DNA of 11,456 bases from CAZTCJ01 sp964612085 (GTDB lineage Bacteria; Pseudomonadota; Alphaproteobacteria; JAJFIK01): assembly GCA_964612085.1 (NCBI GenBank), contig CAZTCJ010000107.1, forward strand, positions 1 through 11,456, in the 5' to 3' direction. Shown in pieces: positions 1-5,481 of this stretch. A model generated the notes under the pieces. That model made no database searches. It was not told where the DNA came from and saw only the letters and a program-made list of their open reading frames with translations. A program made the translations under genes and the position numbers. How positions within the stretch are numbered: the first letter of the stretch is position 1; the number at the start of each line of letters is the position of its first letter.

Positions 1-236
1 CCGCGCGCAAGGGCATCACCGTGAACTGCATCGCGCCCGGCTATATCGACACCGACATGGTGGCCAACGTGCCCGAGAAAGTGCTCGAAGGCATTGTTGC
101 ATCCATTCCGGTGGGCCGCCTCGGCACCGCCGAGGAGATCGCCCATTGTGTCCGTTTCCTGGCGGACGAGAAGGCGGGCTTTGTCACCGGTTCCGTGATT
201 ACCGCCAATGGCGGCCAGTATATCGCCAACGGATAA
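1..236 (+). CDS. phaB: Acetoacetyl-CoA reductase (SDR family), 3' end only
   Basis: This is the C-terminal part of a short-chain dehydrogenase/reductase. The reading frame is open from base 3 and ends with TAA at 234-236, giving about 77 visible residues; the Rossmann glycine motif and the catalytic Tyr-x-x-x-Lys lie upstream of the window. The visible part has the SDR segment ITVNCIAPGYIDTDM, then PVGRLGTAEEIA and GFVTGSVITANGGQYI at the end. The sequence NCIAPGYIDTDMV followed by VPEKVLEGI closely matches PhaB-type enzymes, which reduce acetoacetyl-CoA to (R)-3-hydroxybutyryl-CoA with NADPH for polyhydroxybutyrate synthesis in the cytoplasm. A 3-oxoacyl-ACP reductase (FabG) is the main alternative, since the two differ mostly outside this tail. 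Any partner such as phaA would lie to the left and cannot be seen. Confidence 0.8.
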   Translation, partial: ARKGITVNCIAPGYIDTDMVANVPEKVLEGIVASIPVGRLGTAEEIAHCVRFLADEKAGFVTGSVITANGGQYIANG

Positions 237-532
237 GCCTCTAAGCCTTTGGCGCCGTTTGGCAATTGCGGGGCAGGGCGGCACGCGCGGCACGCCGGTT
301 GCTTGTCTCCAGGTTTGGTGAAACACGGCGCACCGGACGGGGCGGGCGACCACGCCAGTGTCACACTCAAGACACATGGTTGCTCGAATCCCACGTCACG
401 ATCCTCAAATCTGAATAGGTGATCTTTAATCAGCCGATGAGATCATCCAGATTTAAGACAGACGCCAAAAACAGGGCTTTTGGAGTGGGCTATCGGCCCG
501 ATCCGGCCCGTCAAGTATGAAACGGTTCGCGA
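237..532. other. Intergenic region without a convincing gene
   Basis: About 296 bases separate the reductase stop from the next plausible start. I see no RNA gene, mobile element or clear rho-independent terminator. Minor features are a tandem TAAGCCT at 234-240 and 242-248, a possible stem GTGTC (358-362)/GACAC (371-375), and a 6-bp inverted repeat CCAAAA (465-470)/TTTTGG (478-483) with a 7-base loop. The stretch from about 415 to 480 is poorer in GC than its surroundings and is the likeliest place for the promoter of the next gene, but no -35/-10 pair stands out. Confidence 0.5.
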
Positions 533-1006
533 ATGACACGGTTGAGCGCAACAGATCTGATGGTCCACATCACCCGGCACCACAACCGGTCGTGGCTCCG
601 TCCCCTTCTTGCTCTCACCGTTCTCCTCATGGCCGTCCAGCCCGCTTCGGCGCAGGATTCCATGCGCGACGAGCAGCGTCTGTCCTTTTACGTCAGTGGC
701 GATGGAAAAGTGGGCTTCGTGCTGGACCGCACGGGCCAGTTGCCCCTTATGCGGATGAACGGGTCGAGCGAGGTGATCGTTCTGCATCCTTATCCGGCCA
801 CGCGCGGCGATATCGTCATGCACAACAAGGCCGGCGACATCGTTCTGCGCATGACCTCCTATGGTCCGGCAACGTATTTTCCCGATGGGGACAAACGCGG
901 CATTCCCCTGCTGCGCTCGAACCATCCCAAGCCCATCGCGGTTCAGCGCGCCGTTGAAACCGGACAGCCGTTCGAATACAGCACGGCCGCCTCCGATCTG
1001 CGCTGA
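533..1006 (+). CDS. Small exported protein, possibly DUF4908-like
   Basis: This encodes a 157-residue protein with a clear Sec signal peptide: a basic stretch (HHNRSW), a hydrophobic core LLALTVLLMAV at about 25-35, and a likely cleavage site ASA|QD after residue 40. The mature part of about 117 residues has no transmembrane segment and should be periplasmic. Its central part (GFVLDRTG, then ATRGDIVMHNKAGDIVLRMTSYG) reads like the DUF4908 family of alphaproteobacterial proteins of unknown function; this assignment is from memory and tentative. No catalytic residues are recognisable. The start is uncertain: ATG 560 would give a more usual 31-residue signal peptide, and neither ATG 533 nor ATG 560 has a good Shine-Dalgarno sequence. 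The stop TGA (1004-1006) lies one base from the stop of the convergent DUF985 gene, so transcripts from the two strands probably overlap. Confidence 0.7.
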   Translation: MTRLSATDLMVHITRHHNRSWLRPLLALTVLLMAVQPASAQDSMRDEQRLSFYVSGDGKVGFVLDRTGQLPLMRMNGSSEVIVLHPYPATRGDIVMHNKAGDIVLRMTSYGPATYFPDGDKRGIPLLRSNHPKPIAVQRAVETGQPFEYSTAASDLR

Positions 1007-1007
1007 G

Positions 1008-1433
1008 TTAAACCTTTCCCGGAGACCATCCGGGGACGGCCATTTCAAATCCTGAAAATTCAAACCCCGGCGCGACGGTGCAGCCGACCAGCGTGTAGGC
1101 GCCCAGACTATGGGCCGACTGCCATGCGCCTGCGGGCACGATCGCCTGGGGCCGTTCGCCTTGGGCCAGATCCTGTCCCAGCCGGTGGGCCGTCACGCCA
1201 TCGCCCGTCCCGGAGATCTCGAGGGCAAGGGGCGCGCCTGCATACCAGTGCCAGATCTCGGCCGCATCCACCCGGTGCCAGTGGGAGCGCTCACCATCCC
1301 GCAGAAGATAATAGATCGCGGTGGACACGGCTCGGCCCTCCACGGTCCGGTCGTCGCGAAAGGTCTCGCGGTAAAAACCGCCTTCCGGATGGGGCGTCAG
1401 GTCGAGCGCCGCGATCATCTCATCTGCCGTCAT
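1008..1433 (-). CDS. Cupin_5 / DUF985 family protein
   Basis: This encodes a 141-residue single-domain cupin of the DUF985 (Cupin_5) family. The family hallmarks appear in order: HPEGGFYRETF (residues 15-25), STAIYYLL (37-44), SHWHRVDAAEIWHWYAGAPL (50-69), and VPAGAWQSA (99-107). The protein fills the usual length of the family, a compact beta-barrel found alone in bacteria and fungi. The biochemical role is not settled; some relatives are annotated as sugar epimerase-like, and the conserved His and Glu residues could bind a metal or ligand. There is no signal peptide, so it is probably cytoplasmic. The frame stays open 53 codons upstream, but ATG 1433 is preferred because the family begins there and AGGAG (1441-1445) lies 7 bases upstream. 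The gene is divergent from the HtrA-like protease and converges on the exported protein at 533-1006. Confidence 0.88.
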   Translation of the reverse strand: MTADEMIAALDLTPHPEGGFYRETFRDDRTVEGRAVSTAIYYLLRDGERSHWHRVDAAEIWHWYAGAPLALEISGTGDGVTAHRLGQDLAQGERPQAIVPAGAWQSAHSLGAYTLVGCTVAPGFEFSGFEMAVPGWSPGKV

Positions 1434-1440
1434 GGATGGT

Positions 1441-1445
1441 CTCCT
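1441..1445 (-). promoter_or_regulatory. Shine-Dalgarno AGGAG deciding the DUF985 start
   Basis: The minus strand reads AGGAG, then 7 bases (ACCATCC), then ATG at 1433. This spacing is near ideal and argues against the longer open frame that continues upstream to 1592. Confidence 0.75.
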
Positions 1446-1559
1446 GTCTGTTGGATCGGTTCTGCCTATCATCCCGCCGGGCGGTTGCCGAGAGCCATGC
1501 CAAGCGGCTCCGGAACGGGTACACTGCGCCCACCGGTATCGTGGTGAGGGATCGTGGCA

Positions 1560-2561
1560 ATGAAACTGCGCAGCTTTCTCAGTGGCGGACAAAGGGGCGG
1601 GCCGGGAGGCACCGGACCAGTGGACGGGGCATCCATGCTCGATGGCTATTCACGCACGGTGATCGCCGCCGTCGATAGGGCCGCCCCGTCGGTGGTGAGC
1701 ATTCACCGTCTGCGGCGCGGCCGCCCGCTTGGCGCCGGATCCGGCATCATTTTGAGCGAGACCGGCGAGGTTCTCACCAATTTCCATGTGGCCGCAGGCG
1801 AAGGGGAGACCGTCATCGGGTTCGCCAATGGCCAGGACTTGCCCGCCCGCATGATCGGCGGCGATCCCGATACGGATCTTGCGCTCCTCAAAGTCGATAC
1901 CTCCGGCCTGCCGCCGGCCGCGCTGGGCGACTCCGATGTGCTCCAGGTCGGGCAGCTTGCGGTTGCCATCGGCAATCCGTTCGGTCTGGAAGCGACGGTA
2001 ACAAGCGGCGTCATCAGTGCCCTGCGCCGTACGCTGCCTAGCACCACCGGCCGTTTGATCGAGGATGTGATCCAGACCGACGCGGCGGTCAATCCCGGCA
2101 ATAGCGGCGGCGCTCTGGTCGATAACACCGGTGCCGTGGTCGGCATCAACACCGCGATCATCAGCGGCGGCGAGAGCGCCGGGTTCGTGGGCATCGGGTT
2201 CGCGGTGCCGGTCAATACGGCGAAATGGGTGGTGCCGGAACTGCGCAAGGACGGACGGGTCGCGCGCGGCCGCTTCGGGCTGGTGGGCCAGACCTTGACC
2301 TTGACGCAGGAAGCCGCAGAGCGCCTCGGCATCGAGACCCGCTCTCTCATCCGTATCGTGAGGATCATTCCCCGCTCGGCGGCGGACAAGGCGGGCCTGC
2401 GCGAAGGCGACCTGCTGCTTGCCGTGGACGGCGTGCCGGTGGGCTCGGTCGATGAGATCCGTCAGATCCTGGTGCGCGACTCCATCGGCAAGTCCATGGA
2501 ACTGACGGTGCTGCGCAACAACCGGGTCATCAAGCTGACAATCACACCGGAGTCGGACTGA
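1560..2561 (+). CDS. HtrA/Deg-like trypsin-type serine protease with one PDZ domain
   Basis: This encodes a 333-residue S1C-family serine protease. Counting from ATG 1560, the catalytic triad is His76 (LTNFHVAA), Asp106 (DPDTDLALLKV) and Ser182 (NPGNSGGALV). The protease domain spans about residues 25-225 and one PDZ domain about 235-330 (SAADKAGLREGDLLLAVDG), an arrangement like DegS or short DegQ-type proteins. These enzymes degrade or cut misfolded proteins, normally in the periplasm. Oddly, the N-terminus (MKLRSFLSGGQRGG) has no hydrophobic segment, and an in-frame stop TGA at 1545-1547 excludes a longer start, so no Sec signal or membrane anchor can be encoded. It may therefore act in the cytoplasm or be exported in another way. 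ATG 1560 is preferred to GTG 1554 because GAGGG (1546-1550) lies 9 bases upstream of it. The gene converges on gloB with a 23-base gap. Confidence 0.92.
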   Translation: MKLRSFLSGGQRGGPGGTGPVDGASMLDGYSRTVIAAVDRAAPSVVSIHRLRRGRPLGAGSGIILSETGEVLTNFHVAAGEGETVIGFANGQDLPARMIGGDPDTDLALLKVDTSGLPPAALGDSDVLQVGQLAVAIGNPFGLEATVTSGVISALRRTLPSTTGRLIEDVIQTDAAVNPGNSGGALVDNTGAVVGINTAIISGGESAGFVGIGFAVPVNTAKWVVPELRKDGRVARGRFGLVGQTLTLTQEAAERLGIETRSLIRIVRIIPRSAADKAGLREGDLLLAVDGVPVGSVDEIRQILVRDSIGKSMELTVLRNNRVIKLTITPESD

Positions 2562-2584
2562 CCGTCAGGTCGAGACGCGCAGGG

Positions 2585-3346
2585 TCAGGCCGTATCCTTC
2601 CGTCGGCGGACTTCCGCGAAAACTTCCGCGTCGCGCGCATCCGCCAGGCCCAGGCGCTCGCGGATTTCCGGGCTTGAAGCACGGACGAAGGGGCTGGTGC
2701 GCCGTTCCAGACCGATGGTGGTCGGAATGGTCGGTTCGCCGCGCGCGCGCAAGTCATCCACATCCTTAACGCGGGCTTGAAGATCCGTATTGCCAGGCTC
2801 GATGGTCAAGGCGAAATGGGCATTGGACTGGGTGTATTCATGGCCGCAGTAGACGCGGGTGTCGTCGGGCAGGGCCATGAGCTTTTCCAGGCTCGTCCAC
2901 ATTTCCTCCGCACTGCCCTCAAAAAGCCGTCCGCAGCCCATGGCGAACATGGTGTCGCCGACAAAGACCGCCTTGGCATCGGCGAAGTAATAGCTGATAT
3001 GGCCGGCCGTATGGGCGCGGGTGTCGATGACGTCGCCGACCTGGCTGCCCAGGGTCACCTTGTCGCCTTCGCTCATGCCCTGATCGATGCCGGGGATCTT
3101 GTCGCGTTCGGCTTCCGGACCCAGAACGGGAACGTTGTAGCGGCTTTTCAGCGCTTCGTTCCCGCCCACATGATCCATATGGTAATGGGTGTTGAGGATG
3201 ACCGAGAGGGTCCAGCCCGCCGCGTCGAGGGCCGCGATCACCGGACCGGGCTCTGCCGGATCGACCACCGCTGTGACATTGGTCGTGGAATCGTGCAGCA
3301 GATAGGCATAGTTGTCGCTCAGGCAGGGGACGAGGCGGATGTCCAT
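2585..3346 (-). CDS. gloB: Hydroxyacylglutathione hydrolase (glyoxalase II)
   Basis: This encodes a 253-residue glyoxalase II of the metallo-beta-lactamase fold. It hydrolyses S-D-lactoylglutathione to D-lactate and glutathione, the second step of methylglyoxal detoxification in the cytoplasm. All dinuclear metal ligands are visible: His54, His56, Asp58 and His59 in THYHMDHVGG, His116 in HTAGH, Asp131 in VGDTMF and His169 in YCGHEYT. The GCGRLFEGSAEEM segment and the C-terminal SPFVR are the usual family features for glutathione binding, and the length is normal. Two small departures from common family sequence are Tyr55, where most members have His, and RAHT, where PGHT is usual; neither removes a known ligand. 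ATG 3346 is supported by AGGAG (3356-3360), 9 bases upstream. The gene is divergent from the methyltransferase, a pairing I recall from other alphaproteobacteria. Confidence 0.96.
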   Translation of the reverse strand: MDIRLVPCLSDNYAYLLHDSTTNVTAVVDPAEPGPVIAALDAAGWTLSVILNTHYHMDHVGGNEALKSRYNVPVLGPEAERDKIPGIDQGMSEGDKVTLGSQVGDVIDTRAHTAGHISYYFADAKAVFVGDTMFAMGCGRLFEGSAEEMWTSLEKLMALPDDTRVYCGHEYTQSNAHFALTIEPGNTDLQARVKDVDDLRARGEPTIPTTIGLERRTSPFVRASSPEIRERLGLADARDAEVFAEVRRRKDTA

Positions 3347-3442
3347 GGCTCAACGCTCCTTCAGTGAGGCTGCGCCCTGGTTAGCATGGACCGGCGGGCG
3401 GGCGCCACAGGCCATCTCGGGTCCAGTGCCATCCCGGGTGAC

Positions 3443-3471
3443 GTGAAAGCGCCACGGTATCCTTATATGAT
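3443..3471 (+). promoter_or_regulatory. Candidate sigma-70 promoter for the methyltransferase gene
   Basis: A TATGAT hexamer (3466-3471, five of six consensus matches) lies 17 bases after GTGAAA (3443-3448, four of six). It sits in the divergent gloB/methyltransferase spacer and would give a leader of about 45-50 bases. The -35 box is weak, so this is only a candidate. Confidence 0.35.
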
Positions 3472-3525
3472 AGGTTGTCGAATGGGACGGCAGGCAAGGC
3501 TGACCGGCGGGATGCGGACCGAACC

Positions 3526-4302
3526 ATGTGGATAGATGTCAGGGAATTGCGGGATTTCTACGCCTGTCCGCTGGGGCACATGGCCCGGCGCTTCGTGCGC
3601 CGGCGTATCCGCAGCCTGTGGTCCGACGCCGACGGTCTCGACGTCCTGGGCATGGGTTATGCCACGCCCTATCTGCGGCCTTACAAAGACAGTGCACGGC
3701 GCGTCATGGGCTTCATGCCGGCGGGCCAGGGCGTCGTGCGCTGGCCGCTCGACGAGCCCAGCCAGACGGCGCTGGTCGATGAAACGGCTTTGCCGCTGCC
3801 CGATGCCAGTATCGACCGTGTACTGTTGGTTCACGGGCTTGAGAACGGCGAAGCGATCCGCCCCATGATGCGCGAGATTTGGCGCGTCCTGGCGCCGGAA
3901 GGGCGCCTGCTGGTGGTCGTGCCCAGCCGCAGCGGTATCTGGGCACGGATGGACCGCACGCCGTTCGGCCACGGCCGCCCGTTCAGCCAGGGCCAGCTCG
4001 AACGCCTGCTGGAAGACTGCATGTTCTCGCCGGAGCGCACTGAATGGGCGCTTTTCATGCCGCCGATCGGCTGGCGCTTTCTGATGACCTCGGCCGCCGC
4101 CTGGGAAGACGCGGGCCGCCGGTTCTGGCGCGGTTTCGGCGGTGTACTGATCATCGAGGCGAGCAAGCATGTGGTGGCGGTGCCGCGCAAAGGGCGCCGG
4201 GTGCCGGTGCTGGCGCCGGTCGGCGAACTGGCCGGACGCCGCTGGCCCCTGCGCCCCCGTCCGGTCTCCGCCCGGTGGCGCCGGGATGGCCGGAGCCGTT
4301 AA
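3526..4302 (+). CDS. Class I SAM-dependent methyltransferase
   Basis: This encodes a 258-residue methyltransferase of the type 11 class. Visible features are LDVLGMGYATPYL (residues 38-50), which corresponds to the glycine-rich SAM-binding motif I; the segment ALPLPDASIDRVLLVHGLE (88-106), typical after the second strand; and the motif III region WRVLAPEGRLLVVVPSRSG (119-137). The protein has no signal peptide or membrane segment and is probably cytoplasmic. The substrate is unknown. I recall similar proteins beginning near DLRDFYASPLG beside gloB in alphaproteobacteria, and the match to RELRDFYACPLG at residues 7-18 supports ATG 3526. The frame is open further upstream to a TTG at 3475, but that extension does not resemble the family. 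No strong Shine-Dalgarno sequence precedes ATG 3526. The C-terminus is strongly basic (many Arg), which may be only a composition effect. Confidence 0.85.
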   Translation: MWIDVRELRDFYACPLGHMARRFVRRRIRSLWSDADGLDVLGMGYATPYLRPYKDSARRVMGFMPAGQGVVRWPLDEPSQTALVDETALPLPDASIDRVLLVHGLENGEAIRPMMREIWRVLAPEGRLLVVVPSRSGIWARMDRTPFGHGRPFSQGQLERLLEDCMFSPERTEWALFMPPIGWRFLMTSAAAWEDAGRRFWRGFGGVLIIEASKHVVAVPRKGRRVPVLAPVGELAGRRWPLRPRPVSARWRRDGRSR

Positions 4303-4303
4303 G

Positions 4304-4315
4304 GCTTTTAAAAGC
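4304..4315. repeat. 12-bp perfect palindrome
   Basis: GCTTTTAAAAGC begins just after the methyltransferase stop codon. It is a perfect palindrome with no loop, so it is more like a protein-binding site than a hairpin. It is also the most AT-rich spot in the spacer. Confidence 0.5.
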
Positions 4316-4323
4316 ACCCCGCC

Positions 4324-4339
4324 GCCTCATTGAGGCTTT
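4324..4339 (+). terminator. Weak candidate terminator after the methyltransferase gene
   Basis: GCCTC (4324-4328) and GAGGC (4332-4336) can form a 5-bp stem with a 3-base loop, followed by only TTT. The stem is short and the T tract is minimal, so intrinsic termination here would be inefficient at best. Confidence 0.3.
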
Positions 4340-4382
4340 GCGTCAAAGTCCGACCATAGACACCGGCTAAAGACCAGGAAAC

Positions 4383-4529
4383 GGGCCATCTGGCCCAGTC
4401 ACGAAGGCCGGTGCGGGACGGGGTAGTGCTACCGATCCCGTGAATTGGCCCGAATGTTGGGCTAGAGTCCGCTGATAACAGAGGCAATCCGGCGCGAATC
4501 CGCCACAAGTGGCTGATTTGCCCGGCAAA
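4383..4529 (+). promoter_or_regulatory. Structured spacer upstream of the chorismate mutase operon
   Basis: The 267-bp gap before the chorismate mutase gene holds a run of inverted repeats. They are GGGCC/GGCCC with a 4-base loop (4383-4396); a long hairpin spanning 4406-4450 built from GGCCGGT/ATTGGCC (with G-U pairs), CGGGA/TCCCG and GGTAG/CTACC separated by small internal loops; GCCA/TGGC within 4502-4513; and the near-perfect palindrome TTTGCCCGGCAAA (4517-4529). If transcribed, this would be a highly folded leader. It could be an attenuator, a protein-binding leader, an operator region or a small RNA gene. I recognise no known riboswitch family, and no -35/-10 pair is convincing. No leader peptide rich in Phe, Tyr, Trp or His codons is evident. 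Confidence 0.4.
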
Positions 4530-4569
4530 ACGCGGTTCAGGGTAAGATGCGGTTGAGGGTAGTGTGGTG

Positions 4570-5481
4570 ATGGATCCGGTATCCGTCGAAAACATACGCA
4601 AGGCCATCGATCAGGTGGACGATCAGATCCACGACCTGCTGATGCAGCGGGTGGTTCTGACCGAACCCTTGAGCGCGCTCAAAGCGGCCAGCGGCACGAC
4701 CCGCGATTTCATCCGTCCGGCCCGGGAGGCCCAGCTTTTGCGCCGTCTTCTGGCCCGCCACGATGGCGCTTTGCCGCCGGATACGATCCTTTACCTCTGG
4801 CGCGAACTGATCGCCGCCCATTTGCGGCTTCAAGGACCGTTTTCCGTCCATGTCTATGGCGGCCAGCAGGATCTGGACTATTGGGACCTGGCCCGCGCCT
4901 ATTACGGCACCACCACGCCCATGACCTTGCATCACAGCCTGTCGCGGGTGCTCAGGGGCGTGCGCGACGGCAAAGGCGCGATCGGTATCGTGCCCGTGCC
5001 CGCTCTGGAGGAGCCCGATCCGGCCTGGTGGGAGGCTTTGCTCGAAGAGACGGACGCGGCCATGCATATTGTCGCGCGGCTGCCGTTTTTGACCGGCCCG
5101 GATGTGGCGCTGGCCCATCCCCCGGCCTATGTCATCGCTAACGCCGATCCGATGGCCTCCGGGGACGACACCACGGTTCTGGCCATAACGACGGAGCCTG
5201 ATGTGAGCCGGTCCTGGATTCAATCGCGCTTCGGGTCTCTCGGCCTGGAGCTGCGCTGTATCGCCATACGCGACGGCGGTGCGCAAGCGCGTCACCGGCA
5301 TTATTTGTGCGAAACCAGACATTATCATACGCAGACGGATGACCGCCTGACGACATTGAGCGCGGATGCCGACAACGGCATTCTTCAGGCTCGGGTGGTC
5401 GGTGCTTTTGCCAATCCGGTGGTGCTGGACCAAAGCATGGTTCCGGCCGAACCGATACCCGCGGGAGTGGACGCGCCATGA
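4570..5481 (+). CDS. Chorismate mutase (AroQ type) with degenerate prephenate dehydratase/ACT-like C-terminus
   Basis: This encodes a 303-residue protein. Residues 1-90 are an AroQ-type chorismate mutase, which converts chorismate to prephenate in Phe/Tyr synthesis. Arg10, Arg27, Lys38, Arg52, Glu53 and Gln88 match E. coli P-protein Arg11, Arg28, Lys39, Arg51, Glu52 and Gln88. The position of E. coli Asp48 is Arg49 (FIRPARE). The remaining 210 residues read like a worn prephenate dehydratase: VHVYGGQQDLDYWDLARAYYG resembles its first strand and helix, and GAIGIVPVPALEEPD replaces the usual IVPIENS. The catalytic Thr-Arg-Phe motif is absent, so dehydratase activity is unlikely. Residues 202-285 look ACT-like. 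ATG 4570 is chosen with GAGGG (4555-4559) 10 bases upstream; GTG 4567 or 4564 remain possible. The stop overlaps the hisC start as ATGA, showing translational coupling. Confidence 0.88.
   Translation: MDPVSVENIRKAIDQVDDQIHDLLMQRVVLTEPLSALKAASGTTRDFIRPAREAQLLRRLLARHDGALPPDTILYLWRELIAAHLRLQGPFSVHVYGGQQDLDYWDLARAYYGTTTPMTLHHSLSRVLRGVRDGKGAIGIVPVPALEEPDPAWWEALLEETDAAMHIVARLPFLTGPDVALAHPPAYVIANADPMASGDDTTVLAITTEPDVSRSWIQSRFGSLGLELRCIAIRDGGAQARHRHYLCETRHYHTQTDDRLTTLSADADNGILQARVVGAFANPVVLDQSMVPAEPIPAGVDAP

Noticed and set aside
443..1063. 206-codon - strand frame opposite the small exported protein
   Set aside because: The + strand frame encodes a clean signal peptide with an ASA cleavage site; the opposite product has no such feature and would also overlap the DUF985 end.
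1434..1592. N-terminal extension of the DUF985 gene up to 1592
   Set aside because: It would run into the divergent protease start, and a strong ribosome binding site places the start at 1433.
1703..2389. 228-codon - strand frame opposite the protease gene
   Set aside because: The protease triad and PDZ domain are on the + strand; this frame has no family features.
2777..3367. 196-codon + strand frame opposite gloB
   Set aside because: All GloB metal ligands are on the other strand; this is a shadow.
3475..3525. Longer methyltransferase start at TTG 3475
   Set aside because: The extra 17 residues do not resemble the family, the candidate -10 box would overlap it, and the family alignment begins near ATG 3526.
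4401..4540. Possible cobalamin riboswitch, because of partial resemblance around GCGCGAATCCGCCAC
   Set aside because: There is no B12 box (AGCCAGGAGACCTGCC-like) downstream and the flanking gene is chorismate mutase; the resemblance is short and likely chance.
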